From positions 236,167-300,166 of the forward strand of contig JAVGVS010000459.1 of assembly GCA_032718565.1 (NCBI GenBank): DNA of 64,000 bases, read 5' to 3'. The notes beneath the pieces were generated by a model. That model was given only the letters and a program-made list of their open reading frames with translations, did not search any database and had not been told where the DNA came from. The stretch is from Distichodus sexfasciatus (Eukaryota; Chordata; Actinopteri; Characiformes; Distichodontidae). The position numbers were made by a program, and so were the translations under genes. Positions 24,901 through 31,817 of this stretch are shown here, in pieces. The first letter of the stretch is position 1. The number at the start of each line of letters is the position of its first letter.

Positions 24901-26594
24901 TCTAAAAATAATTTATATATATTTAAGATATTGTTTCTTGAAGGTTTTTGCTAATTAAAGCTATTATGAATGCTTTATGAAGATTTCATTTTAATTTACA
25001 CCGTGTATAACACTGCATTGTTAAGATGCATAAATACCATGCCATGCATGTTATTAGTGTAAAGCTGTTATATGTTTCATTTAAAGCTGTAAAAGATGCT
25101 TTAAAAATATTTAGTGTATCATTAAATGTTTCTTATAAATGTTTTATTTATGCCTTATAAATGCACTATAACAGTGCACTTAATATAAATCGTTACTGAA
25201 AATTTTTATTAAACTGCTGCAGAATGATCAAATCTCCAGGACACTAATTGCAATTTTCTCCATGTGACTGCTGCTGCAATTGTGCATATATCATTGAATA
25301 CCACACGTAATAATGTTAACTTGATTAAAGTCTGAAAAGTGATTAAAATATCACTTGAGCTATTCTGACTTTAAACCAAGTAAATATGGTACAGACAAGA
25401 CCATGACCAAAGACATTAACATGAAAAAAACGCCCTAAGTCTGTGTTTAATTAGGCAGAGAAATGTATGTGTAGGTAAGAGAGTTGTAAATTGGTCAAAT
25501 TCTATATATAGATACCTTATAGCCTCTCATGCGCTGGAAGTGGGCAATGGTGTCACTAATCGTGTAAACTCTAACATGGCCCAGGTGAAGTCGGCCAGAA
25601 GGGTATGGGAACATGGAGAGGACATAAAACTTCTTCTTCTGGGAGCTCTAAATGTTAACAGAGAAGAAACATTTTCAATGATATCTGACATTCAAATGAA
25701 ATAAAAATGAAGGAGCATAAACAGAGCAGCCTTATACATCAATGTCAGATGACTGCCAGCATGAATATCTATATTTCACTCATGATGGCTTTTTAAAGTA
25801 GCATGGATTATTTAAGTACAAGTCTATTCATTTGCAATGGAAATCAATAAAAACAGCTAAAACTGTACATCGTTATGTACTGCTTTCTGAGTTCATTTTT
25901 CTCAGTCCCTATCGTAAAGGATTTTGAGGTTACAATTTGGAAGGCAAAGCAACTCAGTGAACCTGTAATTGGTGACAGTGGTCCAATATAATGTTTTGGC
26001 TAATCAGTTTATTGTTTTAAAAATGACACTGTTTGGTTAATCCACTTTTGCTTTTTTAGGTTTTAATGCCATTTCATTTGTGCAACTGTTTTATTTCATT
26101 TTATTTCATCACTCAATACCAAAGTTGGTATAGATTATATCTATGGCAAATATTTTTGCAAATTCCTACACTGAACAGGTAAATCTCATGTTCCAAACAT
26201 GTTTTCTATTAATAATGTTTTTAGACTTAAATCACAGTACTCAAAAATGCTATGCAGAGAAAGTATACCTCTAGTCATTTCACAGAGCCTACTAGGAATC
26301 GATTTTTTTTAATTCTGTCTTTACATAACAAAGATAACTGTCTGTAATAGATGTAATCACCTGCTCTTTCATTTCTTTATGCCATTCCTGCTGGATGCGT
26401 TGAAGCCACCATTGCTCCACCTTGCGCCTGGTTTCTGTTTTGTAATCTCGCTCCCATATCCTATTCTCACTGAAGAGACTCCGGCTGCTTGTTCTGATGG
26501 ATTTTTTGTTTGTGGCACACAGTAGACTGACATGTGCCCTCTGCCTCACAAGATCAAGGCAGCACATGGCAAGTCTACACATGTTCACTTGCAT
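3776..26594 (-). CDS. lars2: mitochondrial leucyl-tRNA synthetase, 5' part: join of 6 exons, 251 codons
   Basis: Class Ia aminoacyl-tRNA synthetase that charges mitochondrial tRNA-Leu in the matrix. The join is 26361-26594, 25516-25647, 10561-10652, 7173-7233, 4309-4398 and 3776-3919, all on the minus strand. Every junction has AG acceptor and GT donor, and the phases fit throughout. Residues 1 to about 45 are basic and hydroxylated, as expected of a mitochondrial presequence. FPYPSGRLHLGHVRVY (residues 91-106) holds the HIGH-type signature HLGH (99-102) that binds ATP. NPMGWDAFGLPAENAA, CLPDYYKWTQYLF and NWDPVDQTVLADEQV are LeuRS core motifs. Vertebrate LARS2 is about 900 residues, so the CP1 editing domain, the KMSKS loop and the anticodon-binding domain lie beyond the left edge. 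Introns are swollen by transposons, about 15 kb between exons 2 and 3. No frameshift or stop is seen. Confidence 0.95.
4309..4398 (-). CDS. lars2: lars2 coding exon 5
   Basis: Thirty codons in phase 0 containing TTCLPDYYKWTQYLF and LYEAGLAYQKE. The acceptor is TTCTAG and the donor GTAAGA. Confidence 0.95.
4482..5270. mobile_element. hAT MITE (789 bp) with perfect 8-bp target duplication
   Basis: The 8-bp direct repeat GTCATTAT occurs immediately outside both ends (4474-4481 and 5271-5278). Termini are CAGTATTGGGGACATTACTT on the left and CCCATCACTG on the right. Subterminal AGTTAC/GTAACT motifs are densely repeated, as in the teleost CAGTGATGGGAA family. No coding capacity is seen. It lies in the lars2 intron, 84 bp upstream of exon 5. 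Confidence 0.93.
5322..5399. repeat. microsatellites (GT)n and (GACA)n
   Basis: About twelve GT units at 5322-5345 and five GACA units at 5380-5399, separated by a short AAAG-rich stretch. Confidence 0.95.
5459..7004. mobile_element. hAT-like non-autonomous element (about 1.55 kb)
   Basis: The left end CAGGGTTCTTGCAGG and the right end CCCCGCGGGAACTG are imperfect inverted termini. Both are followed inward by repeated TTAAGACC / TTAAATTTAAGACC motifs (5485-5545 and 6880-6995). Target duplication is not clean (only CATAT is shared), and the right terminus seems to have lost three bases. It ends about 170 bp from lars2 exon 4. No transposase was recognised. Confidence 0.75.
7173..7233 (-). CDS. 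lars2: lars2 coding exon 4 (61 bp)
   Basis: Small exon whose first base completes the serine codon left open by exon 3. It encodes NIQSMREQFDSLGLCFNWDR. The acceptor is CTCCAG and the donor GTAAGT. The phase logic required an exon here, and it matches the expected LARS2 segment between WTxS and the TTCLPDYYKW motif. Confidence 0.93.
7658..8006. mobile_element. small MITE with CAGGGATGCAAAC termini (349 bp)
   Basis: CAGGGATGCAAAC at 7658 is inverted at the right end (GTTTGCATCCCTG ending at 8006). The right terminus appears twice in tandem. A convincing target duplication is not seen. Intronic in lars2. Confidence 0.75.
8103..8590. mobile_element. composite of hAT-type terminal fragments
   Basis: Begins TAGGGTTGTATTGATACCAG, an hAT-like terminus, and ends with AATGGTCAAGGCAATTTTTC-type sequence (complement strand) close to a second hAT family. 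The sequence then passes directly into a Tc1 terminal repeat at 8591, so the right end of the composite was lost. Family assignments rest on memory of teleost repeat termini. Confidence 0.5.
8591..10131 (-). mobile_element. Tc1-like transposon, left-truncated
   Basis: Inverted repeats with TTCTACACACAATACCCCAT (left, 8595) and its complement (right, about 10015) flank a transposase in minus orientation. The right end reaches the typical terminus ending CACTG followed by TA (10132-10133). On the left, the outermost part of the terminal repeat is absent and replaced by hAT-derived sequence. The element therefore lacks one transposition end. Confidence 0.88.
8711..9731 (-). pseudogene. near-intact Tc1-like transposase with one frameshift
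   Basis: The start is at MKSKELSVDLRDRIV (9731). In order come a bipartite paired-like DNA-binding domain (GEGYRKIAAAL, STVASIIRNWKK, TLPRAGRPSTLSDR), the first catalytic Asp in WSDETKIELFG, and the GGGSIMLWGCF box. A single extra G near 9005 follows FIFQQ and throws the frame just before the second catalytic Asp (DNDPKHT). The rest continues in the next frame with the third catalytic residue (SPDLNLIEHLW) and ends VLTKY. Apart from this insertion the length, about 340 residues, is normal. This is the youngest-looking transposase in the window. Confidence 0.92.
10134..10300 (-). mobile_element. tRNA-derived SINE fragment
   Basis: On the minus strand the segment contains a pol III B-box-like GGTTCAAATCC. 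It is followed by a body with GAGTAAGGCCCTTAACCCC and AGGGAGAATGTCCCTG, typical of fish SINE cores. The A-box side is degenerate. Confidence 0.6.
10561..10652 (-). CDS. lars2: lars2 coding exon 3
   Basis: 92 bases, entered in phase 0 and leaving two bases of a split codon. Encodes VLNPMGWDAFGLPAENAAIE, the invariant LeuRS segment after the first strand-helix. The donor is GTATTG. Confidence 0.95.
10653..10959. other. lars2 intron sequence, nothing recognised
   Basis: AT-rich DNA between exon 3 and the Tc1 relic. No open frame, terminal repeat or RNA gene was seen. Its right part probably belongs to the 5' end of the decayed Tc1 element. Confidence 0.6.
10960..11270 (+). pseudogene. heavily decayed Tc1-like transposase relic
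   Basis: Plus-strand translation shows FTDESGFILDHVNGKVNV. This corresponds to the (F/W)(S/T)DESRF...DGRxxVW catalytic segment of Tc1/mariner transposases. Later there is a weak match to the VLS...Y region. Frames shift and stops are frequent. A short GA-rich microsatellite follows at 11323-11342. Confidence 0.55.
11741..11936. mobile_element. palindromic fold-back MITE (196 bp)
   Basis: Arms of about 75-80 bp are near-perfect inverted copies. GTCGGAAGTCGGCGTTCTAT at 11741 pairs with the complementary end at 11936, leaving a spacer of about 40 bases. Such a molecule would form one long hairpin. Confidence 0.8.
12150..12207 (-). mobile_element. V-SINE-like fragment
   Basis: Contains the complement of the conserved block GGTCAAATGCAGAGGTCACA, also present in the copies at 13295-13480 (plus) and 38155-38405 (minus). 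Truncated at the boundary with the next fold-back element. Confidence 0.6.
12209..12486. mobile_element. fold-back MITE (278 bp)
   Basis: The left arm 12209-12315 and the right arm 12395-12486 are inverted copies sharing TAGTGGTAAAGAAACT and GTGAAAGTCC. The left arm has about 15 extra bases near TTGAATTTCGCTG. No coding sequence. Confidence 0.8.
12712..12745 (+). mobile_element. isolated Tc1/mariner terminal repeat fragment
   Basis: CAACTCCGGGAAAAAATAAG followed by AGACCAC resembles one end of a common teleost Tc1-like family. No partner end or coding sequence was found in the AT-rich 12750-13290 that follows. Confidence 0.5.
13295..13485 (+). mobile_element. V-SINE-like element, 3' part
   Basis: Shares ATGAGCAAGGTACCGTCCCC, the GCTGCCCACTGCTCC block and GGGTTAAATGCAGAGGTCAC with the copy at 38155-38405, in opposite orientation. 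It ends in a short ATAATCACTCAC-type tail. The tRNA-like head is mostly missing here. Confidence 0.7.
13640..14116 (+). pseudogene. L2/CR1-clade LINE, linker before RT (left piece)
   Basis: Plus-strand frames show the region between endonuclease and reverse transcriptase. This includes MPEELNKFYERFD (about 13963) and the start of the RT (TLTKVNRKKAASR at 14080-14116, corresponding to the VNPRKAAGPD box). Stops are frequent. The RT is cut exactly in the KAAG box by the hAT element at 14117 and resumes at 19795. Confidence 0.8.
15096..15920 (+). repeat. long inverted repeat, left arm
   Basis: Inverted copy of 18951-19748, starting at ACCGGTATGGAAGTAAATTA and tapering off near CGTCTCTTGG. It carries an ATG exon and a second exon-like block (15534-15545, 15651-15683). 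Similarity is high for the outer ~650 bp and lower inside. Confidence 0.88.
15534..15683 (+). CDS. putative spliced 5' exons of an element-borne gene
   Basis: ATGGATCAAGCG (MDQA) is followed directly by GTAAGT. The next block, 15651-15683, is bounded by TCTAGTACAG and GTAAGT and encodes VKVMVFQLHAS in the same frame. The same ATG exon and donor exist in the right arm on the minus strand (19287-19276). There, however, the CAG acceptor before the second block has mutated. I do not recognise the protein. Calling this coding is inference from splice signals and phase. Confidence 0.4.
16003..16384 (+). repeat. triplicated micro-exon-like unit (60-71 bp) with its intron
   Basis: Three related blocks, 16003-16073, 16180-16239 and 16322-16384, are each preceded by a pyrimidine tract and AG (CTTCTAG, TTTTCAG, TTTGCAG) and followed by CAG/GTTC. 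The second and third are 60 and 63 bases, multiples of three. Translations share a G(G/R)QA..TS.Q-like core (GGQANQTSCQAQTS in block 2). The intervening introns are also alike, including TTGTGT..TTYTCATATG. Block 1 has an in-frame TAA if read from the upstream exon. Confidence 0.5.
17140..17670 (+). pseudogene. LINE 3' end (C-terminal tail plus 3' UTR)
   Basis: Plus-strand frame ending at 17433 encodes LAFKAKDGTAPPYLSALI, then FAVLAPQWWNQVP and TAESLAVFKRRLKTHLFKEY, the C-terminal tail of a fish L2-clade LINE. An A-tract (17459-17477) follows. The classic LINE/SINE 3' end GTAAGTCGCTCTGGATAAGA is at 17615, with TGTAAATGTAAA at the end. It is truncated at the 5' side and was inserted inside the hAT element. 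A shorter piece of the same tail is at 28040-28110. Confidence 0.85.
18267..18527 (-). CDS. exon-like open segment in hAT element, unknown protein
   Basis: On the minus strand TTTCTTTAG at 18528-18536 precedes an open frame encoding LLLEHVLERLRSRLELAVG, VPIDLDFLEFVCAQELGFLS and ISSIVTLPQDVLENMQQKL. The acidic/leucine pattern looks like real protein rather than a chance frame. I do not recognise a family, and no clear GT donor is visible before the frame runs out at 18267. The exons with ATG in the right arm (19287) have the same orientation, so this could be a downstream exon of the same gene. Confidence 0.4.
   Translation of the reverse strand, partial: HLLLEHVLERLRSRLELAVGRVPIDLDFLEFVCAQELGFLSAISSIVTLPQDVLENMQQKLIFPPNSTTCSQTYTLFNYYTIDNKI
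18951..19748 (-). repeat. long inverted repeat, right arm
   Basis: Inverted partner of 15096-15920. It preserves the MDQA ATG exon (19287-19276) with GTAAGT and the VMVFQLHAS block, followed by GTAAGT. It lacks the CAG acceptor seen in the left arm. Confidence 0.88.
19795..21300 (+). pseudogene. L2/CR1-clade LINE reverse transcriptase (right piece)
   Basis: Continuation of 13640-14116. Recognisable boxes are LRDCADQLVEVF, SSLWHSLDP, the palm motif LLIDFSSAFNTITPQKL (20250-20295), WCSENNKSQN, GVHISDDLTWTTNI and LQRIVKAAGYII. The YADD region (TSSMQTTRLW in the wrong frame, about 20483) is frameshifted. The 3' UTR contains a CA microsatellite at 21010-21031, and similarity to 25216-25310 suggests a shared 3' tail. 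Multiple stops make it dead. Confidence 0.85.
21350..24184 (+). repeat. tandem-unit element with GGGGGCCATGCAGTGG terminus
   Basis: A core motif, CTTTGAAATTTGGCAGGT, recurs at about 21463, 21929, 22439, 22887 and (degenerate) 23399. Spacings alternate between roughly 450-465 and 510 bases. Shared blocks in each unit are TCTTATA.CATCTTATTC, TGATTTTT..CTAATTTGCAT, TCCAATCTGCATGCAACTGG and TTTAATTATTATTGAG. The left terminus AGGGGGCCATGCAGTGG is inverted at the right as ACTGCATGGCCCCCGTAATC, followed by ACTGCTTGCAGTTATATTT. An internal GGGGCATGCAGTGGAACACT copy at about 22306 marks a second unit start. No coding capacity is seen. Confidence 0.85.
24214..25196. mobile_element. MITE with GTAACAATTTATATTAAGTG termini (983 bp)
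   Basis: The left end at 24214 is inverted at 25196 (CACTTAATATAAATCGTTAC). Subterminal TTATAAATG-type motifs recur on both sides. No target duplication was convincingly identified. AT-rich interior without open frames. Lies in the lars2 intron between exons 2 and 3. Confidence 0.8.
25516..25647 (-). CDS. lars2: lars2 coding exon 2 (HIGH-motif exon)
   Basis: Codons 79-122, preceded by TTTAG and followed by GTATCT. It holds the catalytic FPYPSGRLHLGH and the GHVRVYTISDTIA helix. Phase 0 at both ends. Confidence 0.95.
26361..26594 (-). CDS. lars2: lars2 coding exon 1
   Basis: Codons 1-78, starting MQVNMCRLAM and ending at KEMKEQ before a GT at 26360. The start is chosen because an in-frame TAG lies just upstream, overlapping a possible 3' splice site (CATAG at about 26600-26604). 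A non-coding 5' exon further upstream is therefore likely. A second in-frame Met at residue 5 could also be used. The exon ends in phase 0. Confidence 0.85.
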
Positions 26595-27508
26595 CAGTCT
26601 CTATGAAGACATACAAAAAGCAACTAATAAGTAACACAGAGACAATATGAACATGTTTTGATAAACTGTTATATATTAACACAACAAACACTCAATTCAA
26701 ACCTGTAAATGTTTGTGTAACATGTCTGAGAGGTTGTCAATCCAGTAAATGTTAACCTTTGCTTATTAAAGCACAGGTTAACAACTATAAATACTGGATT
26801 GCATTAAAAATGAAATCTAAATTAAACATGCTTTAAAAAGACAAATCATATGTACAATTATACTTGTATTTGTAATAACTATTAAATATTTACTAGTGAA
26901 AGGGAAAATGAATAGTATCCATGATTGAATAGCAGTCAGTTAAAAATCAAGGCCATTTGGTTAATGAGGCAATTGTCTATTACAGCTGCATAAATGGGGC
27001 AATACATGTGTTCCTTTTAAGTTTACAATTTCAAATAAGAGCATAATTGATGTATTGAGTACTATATAAAATCCTTCAAATCAATAGTGGCTATAATATA
27101 CAACTTTGGTAAAGAATGTTGGTCCTTACAAAAAGCTTACATGATTCAGTAAATCAATGAGAAACATGAACCAATAGAAATCAAACTTAGCCATATCATG
27201 GGGTGTCACTATGGAAACATGAGATACTACAAAATGATTATTAGTCACCTTGGAAACACTTTGGAATCTTTTACAGCAATGTACCTAGAAGAAACTGACT
27301 GACAGTGCTGTCATTAAAGGATTTAGAATAAAGTTTAGAGCAATTTCCAACGAGAACGCTTTTGACACCACAGAATACTGGCGAGGAATAGTGTTCGCAG
27401 CACCAATTCGCAACCAAACGCCTACGTGCTCATGCTTCACAGGCAATAGCGCTCCACCACTGCGGCTCAGCTTTGAGGTGCAATCAAGGCTATAGGTTTT
27501 TCTAACAC

Positions 27509-27576
<68 letters not shown>

Positions 27577-27990
27577 GGGGGGAGGGGGTAGCGAGAGAGA
27601 GAGAGTCACCATGGTTACAGAAATGTCTAAATACTAAATAATTCTCTGACACTATCTTCTGTCATAAGCACATCGCACCGAAGACCAACGAGGTCTAAGT
27701 AAGAGTGCAGTTGGTTATTTTTCGCTTTTATTCCAGCACATTTTATGCAATTTAGCAAAATTGTCGCCAATGTAGCAGGTGGTGCATGAGCTGGCGTCGG
27801 GGTTATGATTCTTTATGAGATATATGGAAGCTCTCGTAACTTAGTAACTCACAATAAGAGTGGAATCAATATGTTGATAACAGCAACGGAGTCGTGTGAT
27901 ATCTACTTCATTCTTCCTCCATCTTTCCAGGAAGGTAGACAACAGCGGGTTCTTGCACAGCTAACAGGACGGCGCCATGTTGTTCAAATC
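26595..27990 (-). promoter_or_regulatory. presumptive lars2 5' region with CpG cluster
   Basis: Upstream of the lars2 start, CpG dinucleotides cluster at about 27345-27480 and again at 27660-27990, against a CpG-poor background. Two repeat tracts separate the clusters: a 64-bp CA microsatellite (27510-27573) and a GA-rich run (27590-27604). A non-coding first exon is implied by the acceptor-like CATAG just before the coding exon. I could not define its position. No TATA box is obvious. Confidence 0.35.
27510..27573. repeat. (CA)n microsatellite, about 32 units
   Basis: Uninterrupted AC dinucleotides, ending at AGAGGGGGGGAGGGGG. Close to the lars2 5' side. Confidence 0.98.
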
Positions 27991-28039
27991 AAACTTTATT
28001 TCCACCGTGGTGGAACAAACTTCCTGCCATCAGAAGTGC

Positions 28040-28110
28040 AGACTCCCTTGCTGTCTTCAAACGTCGTCTGAAGACACACTTCTTCAAGGAATGTGTAGTG
28101 GACTAATTAC
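28040..28110 (+). mobile_element. LINE C-terminal tail fragment
   Basis: CTTGCTGTCTTCAAACGTCG and GAAGACACACTTCTTCAA match the end of the tail at 17380-17415 (LAVFKRRLKTHLFKE). Only about 70 bases remain. The flanking 28110-28690 is AT-rich with nothing else recognised. Confidence 0.65.
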
Positions 28111-28699
28111 CCTTCATACTTCATACATGTTCTTGTTGGAATTTAAGTATTTTTTCTGCCATAAAACTGAATATGGAGCAAAACGTGTAAAGTGTACAGC
28201 GTTGAAACTAACCATTGGAGGTCTTGTAACTGAAGTGGGCGTGGCTAATTTTGCTTAAACTGCTGTATCTTTGGACCGCTTTGGCCCAGCCTTCTCAAAC
28301 TTTGAATCTGATGTCAGGGCAAGATTTTGTGAATGTGGTATAAAAATTGAGCCATTTCTTCCACATATTTGGTTATTTGTTTTTTTCCCACATTCTTTCT
28401 ATATTTAGATACAATTAGAACACAACTTTATACATCCAAAGAGAAATTTACAATCTGTTACCCTGTGTGAGCAACAGTGTGAGAAAACAGATAGATGAAT
28501 GAAAACAGAGATAAACAGTTTTAAAATCAAACAGTATTTGTGTGTTAAAAATAGTCGGAATTTCCTTATGTATTTCCCTCCAGAAATGCTATATGATTAA
28601 ACAATTTCAAAAATATGATAATGGTTCACTATTTGACACCCACAATTTCTGCAACGTTGAAAATTACTTATATCAAAGTGTAATAAAGGGTAATTAGGG

Positions 28700-29060
28700 T
28701 TTAATAAATTAATTAATTAATCTTGCGACATCTTTCCATATACGGGATTTTGTGCATCTACATTGGAGTTCACAAATGTTATTCCATTCTTTGTCTGTTA
28801 TTACCAGATCTCCTTCTTTCTGCCATCTGTTGTAGAAAGAAGGAAAGTTGTAGAGTGAGATCTAAAATTATTTAATGACTGGTATAACTGCGCAATAACC
28901 CCTTTATTGCTTTCTGATTTATATGCTTTCATAAATATTGGTGTTACCATTATTTAAGGTTTTGATTGTAGAAACTACTCACCTGGAGATATCGGTAAAT
29001 ATTACATAAAGATGTAATACCATTTTATATCCTTTTTAATCCAATGTTTTAATCCAGAGT
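28700..29060 (-). pseudogene. L1/Tx1-type LINE ORF2 remnant
   Basis: Minus-strand translation gives LYNFPSFYNRWQKEGDLVI followed by DKEWNNICELQCR. This is like the W..DL......W..I segment near the C-terminus of L1/Tx1 reverse transcriptases. Upstream frames (HLYVIFTDISR) are broken by stops. Family assignment is tentative. Confidence 0.45.
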
Positions 29061-29229
29061 CTCCATTTTAACCAAGCTGCTATAGTTATTTTAACCCTGC
29101 CGGAGGTTTCAGATAGGGCACTAACTCTGTCTTCTTTCTTATTGGCTGACCCACACTTCGCCGGATGAACTCTCACTTGGATTGTATGGAGATCTCATCA
29201 TCTGGAGACAGCTGGGATGCTAACTTAAT

Positions 29230-29400
29230 ATTGAACCAGTGTTGATGTCACATGCACTGCCTTCCGCGACCGATAGTAGGACCCGGAAGTGGTCGGCCGT
29301 GGTTCAGGAAGTATAAAAGGAGTCATTTCCCTGCGGCGCATCGCTCTGTCAATGAGTCTACCAGCCCACCTTACGACTCTGCTCGGCGTCAGTCGTGAGT
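29230..29400 (+). promoter_or_regulatory. GC-rich TATA-containing segment (possible LTR or LINE promoter)
   Basis: TATAAAAGG at 29312-29320 lies in a locally GC/CpG-rich stretch (CCGCGACC, CGGCCGTGG, GCGGCGCATCGC). Repeated AACCAGATC / AATCAGATC motifs follow at 29602, 29650 and 29738. No gene starts here. The layout resembles the U3/R region of a degenerate LTR, but no partner copy was found. Confidence 0.35.
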
Positions 29401-29744
29401 ACTCCAATTATTTGGTTAATCTCCCTGATAGAGTGTGTGTCTGTTAGAACGTGGGTTCGTGTGGGAATCCTTGCTCTTTCTGTAAGAGAATTCTTATATC
29501 AACTCGCGTGGAAATCCTGCCTACTTGCGCTCTCAGCCGCGTTTGGGTTAACCACCACGCTACACGGGCTAACGGCTAACGCGTAGCAGTCAGTTATATC
29601 CTAACCAGATCACAGGCAGACTGTGAGAGTTTGGCATTCTGTTCACATCCTAATCAGATCACTGTCCGAATCGTGAAACAGTCCGACAGCCACCTAACCT
29701 GGCCGCTCGAAGAAGTCTGTCTTTCTCGTTAAATCCTAACCAGA

Positions 29745-29992
29745 TCCCTGACAGTTGACTTGTGTATTGCATTTTTACACACATTACACATAACTGTACA
29801 TACACACTCCTCACCCAGAGGAGAATGGGGTTTCCTTCTGAGTCTTGGTTCCTCTCAAGGCTTGAGGGATTTTTCCTTTCCACTGTCACCCCAGACTTCC
29901 TCGTTGAGGGCTTGGGCCAGTTGTATGTAAAGCGCTGTTTGGTAATGTCTGTCCTAAAGAGCACTATATAAATAAAATTGAATTGAAAAAAA
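29745..29992 (+). mobile_element. non-LTR retrotransposon/SINE 3' tail
   Basis: Contains CACCCAGAGGAGAATGGGGT, TTCCTCTCAAGG and the terminal GCACTATATAAATAAAATTG repeat end. This is a very common teleost retroposon tail. A second copy is at 40345-40800. Confidence 0.75.
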
Positions 29993-30164
29993 TCTATCGT
30001 CCACCTTATTTGGTTTGAAATCTGAACAGTATGCTCAAAATGTCTTCTTCCAACTATTCTTTTATTACTCTTCTTTTATCAAGAGGTTTTGCATTCTTTA
30101 TTTGTATATGACTTTATTATATGTGACCCCCAGCTGCTGCTCGCCTCATTTGGAATACCTGAGC

Positions 30165-30300
30165 ATAAAGTTAAAGTCAAAGTAAACTTTGTCATTTCTA
30201 CTACACACATGTACTGTACATAGAGAGACGATCTGGCTCCAGTTTCTACAGTAAGAACAAAGTAGGGACATAGACTAAGCAAATACATAAATACAAATAA
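30165..30300 (-). mobile_element. LINE 3' UTR fragment with AAAGTC tail
   Basis: AAAGTCAAAGTAAACTTTG followed by GTACTGTACATAGAGAGACG matches the 3' end of the LINE at 62915-64000 in the same orientation. Confidence 0.65.
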
Positions 30301-30479
30301 GTCACATAGAGGAAGTGTGCATCACAAAACAGTGATGTGTAAAGTGCACAGGTACAATAGAATTACAGTGCTCTATTTTTAGCCCATTCCTATGTACAAA
30401 ATAACTTTAACTCTGGGATGCAGTTGGGTTTCCTCAAATGAACTGCTTGCTTCAGGTCCTTTGACTTGGACATTCCAAA

Positions 30480-31557
30480 ACATGAACTTTATTCTTATTT
30501 AACCGTTCCTTTATAGAATGACTTGAATGCTTAGGGTCATTGTCTTGCTGCATGAGCAACTTCCTCTAGTTTCAGTACACGGTCACAGCCCCTCCAGACT
30601 TCTGCTGAGTGGCCACACAGTGCTGCCGTTTCTCATTTTGTTCTGTTTAGTTCTATCTCATGTCTCCTGTCTGTATTGTCCTTGTCCCACCTCCCTATTG
30701 TGTCTGATTGGTTGATCATTGTTCCTTAGTTATCTCACCTGTGTCTAGTCGAGCCCCTAGTTTCTATTGGTAAACGCTTGATTGTTTAATTCTACTTGTT
30801 TATTGGTTTTCTTGTCTGTCCGCCATCATACTAACCCCATGCTGGCGTGTTCCTGGTTCCTGTGTGTCCTGACCCTGCAAGAGAGGAGTTTTTCTGTTTG
30901 TTTGTGGCCATCGAGCCGGTTTTGTTTGTTCTGTTTTCAATAAAGAAAGAAAATATTTGCAAACGGAACCATGCCTCAAGTGTTTCCAGCACATGCCGTG
31001 GCATTTACAGACAGATGCTCTAACATTTTCCTTTAGAATTTGCTAGTATGAATAAGAATCCATTGTTCCATCAATGATCGAAGGCCGCCCTGGCCCGGCT
31101 GCATCAAAACAGGCCTAAACCATGATACTACCACCACCATGTTTCACAGATGGGATAAGGTTCTTATTATGGAAAGAAGTGTTTTCCTTTCTCCAAACAT
31201 AACACTTGTCATTTAAACCAAAAAGTTATATTTTGGTTTCATCTTTCCACAAAGCAGTGTTCCATTATCCCTCTTGTTTGTCCACGTGATCTACAAACTA
31301 CCGACTGGCAGCAATGTTCTTTTTGGAGAGCAGTGGCTTTTTCCTTGCAACCTTACCATCCACACCACTTTTCTACTGTCTTCTTCTGATGGTGGACTCA
31401 TGAACATTAACATTGGCCAATGTGAGAGAGCCCTTTAGTTGCTTAGAAGTTACACTGGGATCCTTTGTGACATCGCCAACTATTACACACATTGCTATTG
31501 TAGTGATCTTTGTTGGTTGACCACTCCTGGGGGGGGTAACAGTGGTCTTGCCACCCA
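30480..31557 (-). pseudogene. second copy of the Tc1 family seen at 1-3590, interrupted by a solo LTR
   Basis: Minus strand shows RSGQPTKITTIAMCVI, ANVNVHESTIRRR, KPLLSKKNIAA, WKDETKI.LFGLND, YVWRKENTSFH and IPSVKHGGGSIM, with several stops. The sequence CCAACTATTACACAC near 31485 is the unoccupied equivalent of the nested insertion at 503-3304. The N-terminal DNA-binding half is absent. Gypsy RNase H sequence abuts at 31558. Confidence 0.85.
30581..31003 (+). mobile_element. solo LTR, Ty3/gypsy-like (423 bp)
   Basis: Inserted in the Tc1 copy with a decayed 5-bp duplication, TACAC (30576-30580) and TTTAC (31004-31008), both one step from the TTCAC present at the matching site of the sister Tc1 at 29-33. 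The body begins GGTCACAGCC (expected TG mutated to GG) and ends GTGGCA. It has CAATAAAG, a polyadenylation signal, about 70 bases before the end. It lacks any internal region, so it is a recombination product. Confidence 0.75.
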
Positions 31558-31812
31558 CAAATATGTAATATTGCAAAATTTGGTCAGTCATAATAGTGAA
31601 AGGCAGGCCACACAGGTAATATTTGAAGTGTCTGATGGACAGCACCAGTGCCAGGGGCTCGCGCTAGATGGCACAGTAGTGTCGTCCTGCCTTTTTGAAA
31701 AAAAAATGCAATGGCCATTTTGCCATCTAGTACCACCTGAGACAACACGCCTACCATGCCCACACTGCTGGCGTCTGTGTCCAATATGAAAGGTAATGTG
31801 GTGTCCGCAGGG
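31558..31812 (-). pseudogene. Ty3/gypsy RNase H fragment
   Basis: Minus-strand frames contain FILDTDASSVGMVGVLSQVV, the RNase H start with its first catalytic Asp, then LSIRHFKYYLCGLPFTIMTD, which matches the (H)FxxYLxGxxFxxxTDH box. The middle is frameshifted, and it is cut at both ends. Confidence 0.7.
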
Positions 31813-31817
31813 GTCAG

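Noticed and set aside
27285..27652. Minus-strand open frames rich in Cys-Val repeats
   Set aside because: They are produced by reading through the CA microsatellite; no independent evidence for a protein.
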